Part shown: positions 34,882 to 45,500 of the stretch, one piece after another
Numbering within the stretch: position 1 is the first letter of the stretch
How the letters are laid out: every line of letters begins with the position of its first letter
Assembly: GCA_030761205.1 (NCBI GenBank)
Contig: JAULJL010000015.1
Coordinates: forward strand, 11,413,501-11,477,500
DNA from: Fremontodendron californicum
Lineage: Eukaryota > Streptophyta > Magnoliopsida > Malvales > Malvaceae
DNA length: 64,000 bases
Direction: 5' to 3'
The notes under the pieces: model-generated
What the model was told of the DNA's origin: nothing
Database searches by the model: none
What the model saw: only the letters and a program-made list of their open reading frames with translations
Position numbers and translations under genes: made by a program

Positions 34882-35040
34882 GTATTTATTTTTATTGGCT
34901 GGTTATACCACCTATATTTATTTTTATTGGCTGGTTATACCGCCTAATTTTCTATATATTTATATTTATATTGTATATTAACTTTGTTTTATTTTTATTG
35001 GCTGGTTATACCGCCTAATCTGTATATTAACTTTGTTTTA
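34882..35040 (+). repeat. Tandem repeats in the leader of the inner element
   Basis: 'tttttattggctggttatac' followed by 'cgccta' occurs three times (near 34888, 34924, 34996), and 'tgtatattaactttgtttta' twice (near 34973 and 35021). Confidence 0.85.
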
Positions 35041-35132
35041 TGCTTGTTTGGCGACGTGATTTTAGATCTCGTCGTTTAGTTAGATTTTATTGTGAAACTT
35101 TTTCAGGTAATCTTTCTAATACAACTCCTACC

Positions 35133-38100
35133 ATGGCTGACAATGAAAGTGTTCATGCTGAAGATGAGAACAGACAAGTACGCACCATGCGTGACTACTT
35201 GCAACCAACTCGAAGCTCATCACCCTCTTGTTTTATTTTTCCTCTCAATGCAAACAACTTTCGTTTTAAACCAGGTATGATAGCTTTGCTTCCAAATTTC
35301 CATGGGTTAGAATCGGAAAGTGCTTACTCGTTTCTAAAAGACTTCGAAGATGTATGTGTCACCTTTAATGACCAACAATGTACAAATGAAATTGTCAAGC
35401 TAAAATTATTTCCTTTTTCTTTAAAAGATAAAGCAAAAATTTGGCTTCATAATTTAAAACCAAGGTCAATTGGCACATGGCAAGAATTACAAACTGAGTT
35501 TCTAAAGAAATTTTTCCCAGCACATAAAACTACTGCTTTGAAAAGACAGATTCAAAATTTCAATCAAAATCAAAATGAAGCATTTTTTCAGTGCTGGGAG
35601 CGTTTTAAAGATTTGTTAAGTTCTTGTCCGCATCATGGTTTTGAAAAATGGTGTCTTATTAGTTTCTTTTATGAAAGTTTAACTCCCGAAACTAAACAAT
35701 TTGTTGAAACAATGTGTAACGGTGAGTTTCTAGAAAAAGAACCTGAAGAAGCCTTTGACTACCTAGACCATTTGGCAGATAACTCTCAAGCCTGGCACAC
35801 AGATAGTTCCTCTGAAAGTTTCAATAGATCTAATCTTGTTTCTAACAGAGGTAAATATCATTTTAGTCAAGAAGATGAAATAAAAGCTAAAGTAGCTAAT
35901 TTGGCTAGAAAGATTGAAGCCATGGAACTTAGAGAAGTAAAAGAAGTCAAAACGGTTAAAAATGAAGAAAGTTGTGGAATTTGTGAAATCATGGGACACC
36001 CCACTTCTGAATGTCCAAACATTCCCATTCTTAAAGAAGCGTTGCATGATCAAGTAAATTCCATAAACACATTTAAAAAGCCTTTTCCTTCTCCTTACTC
36101 TGAAACGTATAACCCTGAATGGAGAAATCATCCCAACTTCAGTTGGCGGAATAATAATCATGTTCATGTACCACAATCTCAAAAGCCGGGCAACACTTTT
36201 TCCTATCAACCTTCACGTGTACAAACCTTGGAAGAGACATTGCAAGCATTCATGCAAACACAAGCAAATGTGAATAACCGGACTTCACAGGACATCAATG
36301 AGATCAAAAACACCTTGTCCACATTGACAGCTTCATTACGCACTCAAGAAAAAGGTAAGTTTCCTGCTCAACCTCAGCCTAACCCTTCTACTCAATGTCT
36401 TGTTTCTTGCTCCAATGAAACTCAACAGGAAAATGCCAGTTCTATCACAACTCTTCGAAGTGGAAAGGCAATTGACAAAAACATTCCATCAAAAGACCAA
36501 GATCCTCTTTCCCCTCCGAAAAGTAATGGTAAGGATGATGGTAAGTCTGAACTTCTTGAAAATTTGGACAAAGAAAAAGGTATGCATCCTGCTCCTTTTC
36601 CTCAAAGGTTGCAAACAATAAAGAATTTGAATCAAAATGCAGAAATTTATGAACTTTTCAAACAAGTTAAGATTAACATTCCTTTATTGGATGCAATCAA
36701 ACAAGTTCCATCTTATGCTAAATTTTTGAAGGACATGTGCACAGTTAAAAGGAAACATAATGTACAAAAGAAAGCATTTCTGACGGAAAGTGTGAGCTCA
36801 ATCATTCAGCACCTTACTCCACCAAAATTCAAAGATCCTGGATGTCCAACAATCTCATGCATCATTGGAAACACTAGAATAGAACGTGCATTGCTTGATC
36901 TTGGTGCTAGTGTTAATCTTTTGCCTTTTTCTGTTTATCAACAGTTAGGTTTAGGTGAACTCAAGGAAACACCTGTTACACTTCAACTAGCTGATCGTTC
37001 TGTAAAAATTCCTCGAGGGATAGTTGAAGATGTTTTGGTTCAAATTGATAATTTTTACTTCCCTGTTGATTTTATTGTTTTGGACACACATCCTGTTTCA
37101 AATCCAAATGTTCAAATTCCTGTTATATTAGGCCGTCCATTTCTTGCAACTTCTAATGCTCTGATAAATTGCAGGAATGGTATTTTGAACATTTCTTTTG
37201 GAAATATGACTTTAGAATTAAATGTGTTCAACATTTGCAAGCAACCTGGTGATGATTCAGAAGTACATGAAGTGGATTTCATTGAAGAACTTGTTCATGA
37301 ACATCTCACCACTACCACATTCCATGATCCTTTAGAAGCTTATTTAATTGAATGTGAGTTTGATAATGCTTCAGAAATTTCACACACTGATTCTTTGTTA
37401 AATTCTTTTCAGGATAAGCATTGTTGGAAACAAAAGTTTGAGGAACTTCCATCACTCACAAATGTCACTGTACCATCAACTATTGAACCACCCAAGCTGG
37501 ATTTAAAACCATTGCCATCCGAGCTAAAATATTCCTTTTTGGGTGAGAATGAAACTTTTCCAGTCATAATTTCTTCACATCTTGATGAACTACAAGAAGG
37601 AAAAATTCCTTCTCAATGGAGCCCCCAAGATAAAAGGAAGTTTCTGAATGAGGTAAAGAAGTTCTATTGGGATGACCCTTACTTGTTCAAATATTGTCCT
37701 GATCAGATTTTTCGAAGATGCATTCCCGACAATGAGGTAAGTAGTGTAATTAAGTTTTGTCATTCTGAGGCATGTGGTGGTCATTTTTCATCAAAGAAAA
37801 CTGCTGCAAAAATTTTACAGTGTGGATTTTACTGGCCAACTTTATTCAAAGATGCACATAATTTTTGCAAGTCATGTGAAAGTTGTCAAAAATTAGGTTC
37901 CATTTCGAAAAGAAACATGATGCCTTTGAACCCAATTCTTGTAATTGAAATTTTTGACTGTTGGGGTATTGATTTCATGGGACCATTTCCACCATCTTTT
38001 GGTTTCTTATACATTTTAGTTGCAATAGATTATGTTTCAAAGTGGATAGAGGCAATTCCATGTCGAAATAATGATCACAAAACAGTGATTAAATTTTTAA

Positions 38101-38861
38101 AAGAAAATATTTTGAGTCGATTTGGAATTCCTCGATCTATCATAAGTGATGAGGGAACACATTTTTGCAACAAGGTTTTTGAAACATTAATGAAGAAATA
38201 TGCCATTACACACAAAGTTGCAACCCCTTATCACCCGCAGACAAATGGACAGGTAGAATTAGCAAATAGGGAGATTAAACAAATTTTGGAAAAGACGGTT
38301 AATCCAAATCGCAAAGATTGGTCCCTTAGACTTAACGATGCATTATGGGCCTATCGAACAGCTTTTAAAACAGCATTGGGCATGTCTCCTTATAGGCTAG
38401 TTTATGGAAAACCTTGTCATTTACCTGTGGAACTTGAGCATAAAGCATATTGGGCCATTAAAATGTTCAACTCAAACCTTGATGACGCTTCTAATTTACG
38501 GAAATTACAAATAAATGAACTTGAGGAACTCAGAAATGATGCATATGAGAATTCTAAAATTCATAAAGAAAGAACTAAAGCCTTTCATGACAAGTTAATT
38601 TCAAGAAAAATATTTGATGTTGGGCAAAAAGTTCTACTTTATAATTCTAGACTTCACATATTTCCTGGTAAGTTGAGATCAAGATGGACTGGCCCATTTG
38701 TGGTTAAGCATGTGTATCATTATGGAGCAGTTGACATTGAGAATCCTCAAAATGGTAACGTATTCAAGGTAAATGGACAAAGACTCAAACTCTTTTTGGA
38801 AAATCATGTTACTCAAGAAGAGGTTGTTTTTCTTTCTGATCCTTGTTTCGAAAATAACTAG
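35133..38861 (+). CDS. Gag-protease-integrase polyprotein without reverse transcriptase, intact (1242 aa)
   Basis: Start chosen at ATG 35133 (ccatgg context, MADNESVHAEDENRQ); the frame is also open upstream from 35040. In order: gag core (about residues 66-219), zinc knuckle (Cys281, CGICEIMGHPTSEC), a polar linker, aspartic protease (Asp589 in LLDLGAS; ILGRPFLA near 665), then a linker ending near residue 818 (FPVIISSHLDEL), where Athila polyproteins would enter RT. Here the next residues (EGKIPSQWSPQDKRKF) already belong to the region after RNase H. The integrase follows: zinc finger His877, His884, Cys915, Cys918; core Asp947, Asp1006, Glu1042 (exact DD35E); C-terminal module with 'LRSRWTGPFVVKHVY'. 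About 500 residues of RT and RNase H expected for the family are absent, yet there is no stop or frameshift. The protein could form particles and integrate, but could not copy its RNA. Confidence 0.95.
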   Translation: MADNESVHAEDENRQVRTMRDYLQPTRSSSPSCFIFPLNANNFRFKPGMIALLPNFHGLESESAYSFLKDFEDVCVTFNDQQCTNEIVKLKLFPFSLKDKAKIWLHNLKPRSIGTWQELQTEFLKKFFPAHKTTALKRQIQNFNQNQNEAFFQCWERFKDLLSSCPHHGFEKWCLISFFYESLTPETKQFVETMCNGEFLEKEPEEAFDYLDHLADNSQAWHTDSSSESFNRSNLVSNRGKYHFSQEDEIKAKVANLARKIEAMELREVKEVKTVKNEESCGICEIMGHPTSECPNIPILKEALHDQVNSINTFKKPFPSPYSETYNPEWRNHPNFSWRNNNHVHVPQSQKPGNTFSYQPSRVQTLEETLQAFMQTQANVNNRTSQDINEIKNTLSTLTASLRTQEKGKFPAQPQPNPSTQCLVSCSNETQQENASSITTLRSGKAIDKNIPSKDQDPLSPPKSNGKDDGKSELLENLDKEKGMHPAPFPQRLQTIKNLNQNAEIYELFKQVKINIPLLDAIKQVPSYAKFLKDMCTVKRKHNVQKKAFLTESVSSIIQHLTPPKFKDPGCPTISCIIGNTRIERALLDLGASVNLLPFSVYQQLGLGELKETPVTLQLADRSVKIPRGIVEDVLVQIDNFYFPVDFIVLDTHPVSNPNVQIPVILGRPFLATSNALINCRNGILNISFGNMTLELNVFNICKQPGDDSEVHEVDFIEELVHEHLTTTTFHDPLEAYLIECEFDNASEISHTDSLLNSFQDKHCWKQKFEELPSLTNVTVPSTIEPPKLDLKPLPSELKYSFLGENETFPVIISSHLDELQEGKIPSQWSPQDKRKFLNEVKKFYWDDPYLFKYCPDQIFRRCIPDNEVSSVIKFCHSEACGGHFSSKKTAAKILQCGFYWPTLFKDAHNFCKSCESCQKLGSISKRNMMPLNPILVIEIFDCWGIDFMGPFPPSFGFLYILVAIDYVSKWIEAIPCRNNDHKTVIKFLKENILSRFGIPRSIISDEGTHFCNKVFETLMKKYAITHKVATPYHPQTNGQVELANREIKQILEKTVNPNRKDWSLRLNDALWAYRTAFKTALGMSPYRLVYGKPCHLPVELEHKAYWAIKMFNSNLDDASNLRKLQINELEELRNDAYENSKIHKERTKAFHDKLISRKIFDVGQKVLLYNSRLHIFPGKLRSRWTGPFVVKHVYHYGAVDIENPQNGNVFKVNGQRLKLFLENHVTQEEVVFLSDPCFENN

Positions 38862-40718
38862 ATGTAAATATAATTTTTACTAATCTTCAAAAAAAAAAAA
38901 AAAAAATTGTTGTGTTTTAAGACATTTAGAAGTATTCATTCTGAACAAGGTCTGAGTAAGGGAGACTTGAGACATACCTTGTCAGTTTGATTTTAACCTT
39001 TTTATGTTTACTTGTTAATTTTTGTTTAGTATTTTAGGATTATTTAGGTTGCATGAGTTTGTTTTGTTTTGAGTCTTAGTTGTTCCTATTCTTATGTTAT
39101 TAGTTCTTTTCTCTTACACATGATTCTTTCATTTGGGTTAATAGACTTACATTGAGGACAATGTAAGAATTAAGTGTGGGGGGAATGATTTAGGATTTCT
39201 TTTATTTTTGTCTACTATTTTTTTATGAGTCTTTATTATTATTATTATTATTTTTTTTAGTGTGTTTTAGTTCCTTTTTAATACAATGATGAGATATGAA
39301 TTGCATAAGTCTAAAACAGATTTATTAGTGAGAAGATTTTCATGAGAATTGAGCTTGATGTCAACCTTTTTATGAGCCAATGTTAATATGATATGTTGAT
39401 TGAGAAAGAAGCATGTTTAGACTTAATCTGACTTGTATAATCATCCTTGTGAGTTTTTGAGCCTATAATGATTGATGCATTATACAAATCAATCTAATTT
39501 CTTTCTTGAGTGCTCTTATGATTACATGATTCTCTAGAACTTGCTTTAAACCGTTTGAGACTATATTGATACATGTGACAACATGAATATGATAGAGGCA
39601 TTAGGATTATAACCAGAGCCAAACAGCCATCCATTATTAATGTTCTAAGAGAACATCCCCATTAGTGAGCCAATTTGAGCCTACATTAAATATGCTGTTT
39701 TATTGGTAACCACAACTTACACCTAGCCTAAATATACTTATATCCTTACCCTTGTTCTAAAGATGGATTATATATTTTGAGATATATTGCAAAAACAAGG
39801 GATACTTTTTGAAAATTTGGGTTATAACGAAAGATAAGTGTGGGGGAAGAAAAGAAAAGAAAAAGTCAAGAGAAAAAGAAAGGGATCATTGTCAAATACA
39901 TTCCCATATTAAAAAAAAAAAAAATCTTCTCTTGAACTTCTAGTTAAAGTAAAGAAAAAGATGTTACAAAGTTGGTTAGAATGAAGCAAAGGCTCAACAT
40001 GAATATTTAGCCTATGTGACTATGTACTTGTAAAGAGTTTTGAGAAAATTATTTGTATGATCTTATTATGTCTCTAAACTCTATGAACTCTTTGGAACCT
40101 TTGTGATATCTTTATCCTTTTGTTCTTTAACCACATTATAACCCTTTGGCCCCATTACAACCTTGAAAAAAGACCTCTTGATTTATGAAGTTGTATGATC
40201 TAAATAGTGGAGAATAGGTGGACAAGCAAGCATATGGTAGAACTGTTTTCATGAGATTGATTGAGTGTAAACACTTTACCACTACTTTAAAGAGTGAAAA
40301 TCATGAGAGTATAGTGAGAAGTTGAGATTAAGTTGAATATGCACTATTTTGATTGAAATATGTTATGTTAATATTGGCTTAACTCATTTATTTACATTCA
40401 AGCATGATTTTTTGTGAAATTCTTTGAGCTATTGATTAGTTTACAAGACTTGTTCAAAGATTGTCTCTAATTTATATTGAAAGGATTAGGAGTAAATATT
40501 TTTAGTGTATGTAGTTTACTTATATTTTAGTTTTTCAATGTTTGTGGGTATCGTTCTAGCAAACCCTCACGAGACTAAACTCGTCCACTAGGGACACCTA
40601 GGGGTTTAAAGGCTTGTGTCACATGCTAAGTGCCACCGTGATTTCCAACGAAAATGGATTAGATTAGATTTTCTTATTTTATTTTTATTGAGTCGCTGCT
40701 AGGGACTAGCAACAATCT
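38862..40718 (+). mobile_element. 3' untranslated region of the inner element with two internal polypurine-like motifs
   Basis: 1.86 kb without a credible frame; no env-like ORF, which some Athila elements have. Two motifs close to the true polypurine tract occur at 39172-39184 (aagtgtgggggga) and 39835-39848 (aagtgtgggggaag). Simple repeats: an A-run near 38889 and ATT repeats at about 39236-39254. Confidence 0.8.
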
Positions 40719-40731
40719 AAGTGTGGGGGTG
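40719..40731 (+). other. Polypurine tract of the inner element
   Basis: aagtgtgggggtg directly precedes the 3' LTR start at 40732. It would prime plus-strand synthesis. Confidence 0.85.
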
Positions 40732-42236
40732 TGATAACTCGTATAATTATATAGTTTTTAGTTATGTTTTATTATTATTTTGTGTCAAATACGAGTTATT
40801 ATTGGTTAGTCTAATTGTGTTTATGATTTTTTATATTTTTATGTAATTTGGTGTTTTTCACGAGTTTCTTTGAGTGATTTCAGATTACTAGGTTAAATCA
40901 ACAATTAAGGGCAAATCCAGTTCAGTTCCAGTTCCGACACCTTTTGCCATATCCGTTATATCTGGAGTTTCACTGAAGCAATAAGGCTGAATATTTTACA
41001 GTGCAAAGTTAAGAGGCATATCTATCTTTTTCATGTTTTACACTTCTTGAAACGGAGTCGTTTTCCCTAGCGAAATCGACCATCAAGTTGGCTGATGTGC
41101 AATGACGTCTGTGCTGACCTGTTTTGGTATTTTGACCATATCTTCCGATCCACATGAGCAAATGATCTGATTCCAACGGCTATGGATCCGTAACTGATAG
41201 GGGTATATTTTTCTAGAAGACCATTGGATCAGATCGAGCCTCCAACATTGACAAAATCGACCATCAAGCTGGCTGATCAGAATTGTCATACAATATGACG
41301 AAAATTGTTAGAAAAATGCACCCACCTATTATACCTACCTTTGAAATTTATAAAGCTTGTCTCTTGTCATTTAGCTTTCCAAAATGTGTATAAATAGAGG
41401 GCCTTGGATGAGTATTGAAAAAGATTGATACATTGGTAGGATATTAGCCATTGTAATAAAATTCTCTAAGTTTTCTTCTTCTTTCCTTTCTCTAGTTTTC
41501 TTTTTCTTTACTTATGTTTCTTACATTTCTTTTCATTTTATTCATATCTAGTATGTGTTGCTAATCATATTGTTGAGGTGATGAGGTGAAGCTTTTGGTA
41601 AATGCTAAGGTTAGTCTCTTAAACATGAGCTAAAATGATTTATCATTTATAAACACTAGTATAGATAATATTTTCTTTTGGTTTAAAATCATACTTGCAA
41701 AGTAGAGATCTTGATTCATTATTGACAAGGAAAATGGCACAGTAAATGCTTGGTTTCATAACCTTGATTTGTTGTAGACATATACCTTGGCATAATGAAT
41801 GCTTGGACTCTTTTTATGAGTTTTGAGGACACCAAATGAACATAATATCATATGCTATGGACGTTGGACAATTTGGACTGAATTGCTAAACCTTCCGATT
41901 GGAACCTCCCTTATGTGTGGATTTCAATTGTGTAATAAAACAAGATTAATCTTAGCATAACACCAAGAGTGGATTCTCTAACCTCAACATCTTTTCTAAT
42001 TGTTTTTTATATCTTGTTTAATTTCTTTTATATTTTGTTTATTTTGTTCTCTAATATCTTGTTTATCTTATTTTGTTGTTGATCTCCTAATATATTGTTT
42101 ACTTTCTTTTTCTTATATATTTATAAACTTATACTTACTAGTACGCTTCCCTGTGGTTCGACCTCGGACACCCGAGAATTTATTACTTGAACATAACCTG
42201 CACTTGGGTTTACAACTCTTAATTGAGTCTCCATCA
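40732..42236 (+). mobile_element. 3' LTR of the inner Athila-like element (1505 bp)
   Basis: Same length as the 5' LTR. Six substitutions were found by eye, all in the first 660 bases, and no indels. TATA box at 41389-41398. Followed by the target duplication cctcc. Confidence 0.95.
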
Positions 42237-42526
42237 CCTCCGGGCACCATTTTTAAGACCTCCGGGCATCATTCTTAAGACCTCCGAGCATAATGTTATC
42301 TTGCAAATTGAACTTGTTTCCTTAAGACGGGTCGAACCTTGATTAGTCAGGGAATTTAATTTAAGGACAATATCTTCTATTTACAGTTTTTCTCAACCAA
42401 AAAAAAAGGAAAAAAGAAAAAAGAAACCCCCTTCTCTTCACATGTGATTTCACTAACTGGACAAAATTAGTGTTTATTTATCTTTTCCTGATTCCTGATT
42501 CTCAGCAATAGTCAAAGAGGGGCACC
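42237..42526 (+). mobile_element. End of the middle Ogre 3' UTR and polypurine tract
   Basis: Resumes the repeat array of 32809-33323, then carries 'cttaagacgggtcgaacctt' and 'gattagtcaggg', which recur at 57920 and 58070 of the outer element. It ends with the polypurine tract caaagaggggcacc (42513-42526) next to the LTR start. Confidence 0.8.
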
Positions 42527-45500
42527 TGTAGACACCTAATTTTGTCCGGACCACTAAAACAGGTATGTTTTCTTCCTAAATTGATGTTTCAGAATGTAAA
42601 AAGACTTTTTCCATCCTGTAGGTAGTACTCCGAGACTTAGTTTAAGAGGACGAGAATAAAAAGTCAAACTTGAAAAAAATCAACCCTAAAAAGTCAACTA
42701 CTAAAAAAGTCAACCCATTTTCAAAATCAAGATTTGAAGTTCAATTCAAAAATGGTGAAAGAATTTTGATAATCCGAGATCTACATCGAAAGATATGGAG
42801 TTCAAAAGTTAGGTTATGGAGATTCAGTAGAAAGGAAACCCTAATCCGAGAAATTTAGGGAAAAGTGCTTAAACGATCGAATTGGTCGAAATTGAAGGTT
42901 CCAAATGAAAGATAAGCACTGACTACGGGTAATGGAGAAGCCACTTGAAGGAAAAACTGAAAGAAAAGTCAATTCGAAAAAAAATCGAGAATTAGGGTTT
43001 TTGGTGGATTTCGGTGAAATTGGGAAGAATTACAAGAAAGGGCCCAATTCGGTAGGACTAAAGCCCCTAATGGATGAGGAGTGATTAAAAACGGATAGCA
43101 AATGAACTCCAAAAATTCTGAAAAATTTCAAATCTCATTTGGAAGAGATTGGCGAAAGAAAATCTTGATTCAAAGTTCGTTTGCAAAATGGCAAAATCCC
43201 GGGTCTCCTATGTAGAAATTCAAGAAGATAAATCCCGAAAAAATAGCAAATGAACTCCAAAAATTCTGAAAATTTGCAAATATCATTTTTAAGTTATTTG
43301 GAAGAGATTGGAGAAAGAAAATCTTGATTCGGAGTTCGTTTACAAAATGGCCAAATCTCGGGCCTCCTATGCAGCAATTCAAGCAGATAAATCCCGAAAA
43401 AATACAAAATGAGTTCCAAAAATTATGAAAACTTCCAGATCACACTTTTAAATTATTTGGAAGAGATTGATGAAGAAAAATCTTGGTTTGGAGCTCGTTT
43501 AAAAAAGGGTGAAATTTGAGGGTATAAAAGCGCAATTTTGGAAGAAAAAATCCAAATAAATAGCAAATGGACTCAAAAAATTTTGAAAAATTCCAGAATT
43601 CAATATTTTATTATTTTGAAATTATTTAAAAAAATAAAATTTGAATTTGGAGTCCGTTTGTCATTTATTTACATTCGGGGGCAAAAAGGTCATTTTACCC
43701 AAGAAACCGAAAAAGGCTTTTCTTGCCTTTTAAAAAATGAAACATGGGCTGGAAGGAAAGGGGCTAGCTGGCCAAGGCCCAAAGATGGGTAGGAAGTTTC
43801 TGATTTTTTTAATCAAAAGGCCAACAATGAAGAGTTAGTTATTTTTTGATCAAGCTTTTGCAAATAAGCCACACGGACCAATGCATAAAGAGGGAGAGTG
43901 TCAACATAATGGCTTAAGATTCTTGAACAGCTGTAATTGTGGATAGCTGATGGCCTAATCTAAGGGTGATAATTTCATGTTTTAAACATCTTGGATCAAT
44001 ATCCCTTGGATGAAAATTGGTTGATGAAAAAATGACAACATCTTAGCCTAGGAGGGGGTTTCAGCCACACTAAAGGAGGGCATTCTCTCTTTCATTTTCA
44101 GCTACACTCACTCTCTATTCTCTCTTTCTTTTGGCTGATTTTCTCTCCATTGTTGAAAAGCAAAAAGAAAAGTTTAGAAAAGAAAATAAAGTTAGAAGAG
44201 AAAAAGCTTTAAAGATAGCTTCTAGAGGTTGCTTTTAGCGCCATACTCTTGCACTTTCTTTGATTTTCCATTCTTGATTTGCTGTTTTGATCATTATTTT
44301 GGTGAGTTTCTTTTGATTTTTCTTTTAAAATAAGTGTTTTTAATGTTCTTCTTTAAGTTCCTTCTTCATCATTTCTTATAAAAAGCTCTTGAAAAAAAAT
44401 TTCTCATTAGTTTTTGGATATGGCCGAATGGCCTAGTTTGTTTTTTTAGTTGCTGTTTGCTTTGTTATTTCATGTTATTTTTTTTATTTAATAAGTTTTG
44501 ATGCTTTAAATCTTCTTCTAATACATAGACTTGAAGCTTGTTTTAATTTGGTTGCTTGTTTATTTCTATTTATGAGTCTATTATCATGTTTATTTTACTA
44601 TTCTTACATTTTTGATTTTCTGTTTTCAAAACGTTTAAGTTTGTCTATATTTTATATTTTGTAATCCATGTGTTTGTGAAAATGCTTGTTTGTTTTTATC
44701 TCTCTACTTTAATTTTGCATGATTTGAGTGTTATTCTTTAGTTAAGTATGTTAGTATATCAAGTGTTTGTGAAAATGCCTTGCTCATTTTGAAGATGAGG
44801 CCATTCGACCATCTCATTTTTTTGCTTTGTGTGTGCATTTTTGTTATGTCAGTTGATAGGTTTGCATTTTCATGATGTTTGGTTGAGTATTTTGTTTAAG
44901 CATGCCATGTGTTTGTGTTATTGCCATGCATATTTTAGATGTAGGATTGGTTTGTTTTGCCATGCAGATCCATGCATTTTAGACCTAAGTTGCATTAAAT
45001 GCCATGCAAATTCATTTAGGTCTAGGTCATTTTATTGATGCCATGCATTTTTCATGTCATTTAGGTTTTAAATCATGCATTTCATGCATCATATTTGCTG
45101 TATTTTTCATGCATTTCATGTCCATGCCACTTGACTTATGACTTAGGCCAATCAATGGTTCAAAGTCATGCTCTCTTGAGCATACTTGTGAAAAATTAAA
45201 GAGTTGTCAAATTGATTATTCTACCTTTGTGATTTTTTTACATAGCCAATTTTTTGCCTAACTTTTCAAAAGTGTTAGCTACTGTTTTTGAGTCTTTTAG
45301 AGAGTCTTTAATATTTTTACTTTGATTTTTACATGATTTTATCAAAGGCAAAAAAAATGTGTTTTGACAAAACAGTTTTTTCACCCAGTACTCATACTTT
45401 CCCGATTTTTCTGGGCAGTCATTTTTAATTAGAAAATTAAGCCGATTTTTTTTTCCGTGTAGTGTTACATGTTCTAAGTCTCCAGTATTTTTTTAGATTT

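Larger units (their letters stand above)
33324..42236 (+). mobile_element. Young Athila-lineage LTR retrotransposon lacking RT and RNase H (8913 bp)
   Basis: Complete element with two 1505-bp LTRs that differ at only six sites by eye, a perfect target duplication, a tRNA-Asp-type primer-binding site, one intact polyprotein frame (35133-38861) and a polypurine tract before the 3' LTR. The polyprotein has Gag, protease and integrase but no RT or RNase H. Sequence style (DLGAS protease, integrase, primer type, gggg-rich polypurine tract) fits Athila. It is a non-autonomous copy that needed RT from elsewhere. Confidence 0.93.

Noticed and set aside
38862..40718. Env-like ORF downstream of integrase in the Athila-like element
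   Set aside because: No frame of useful length or membrane segments is present on the plus strand.
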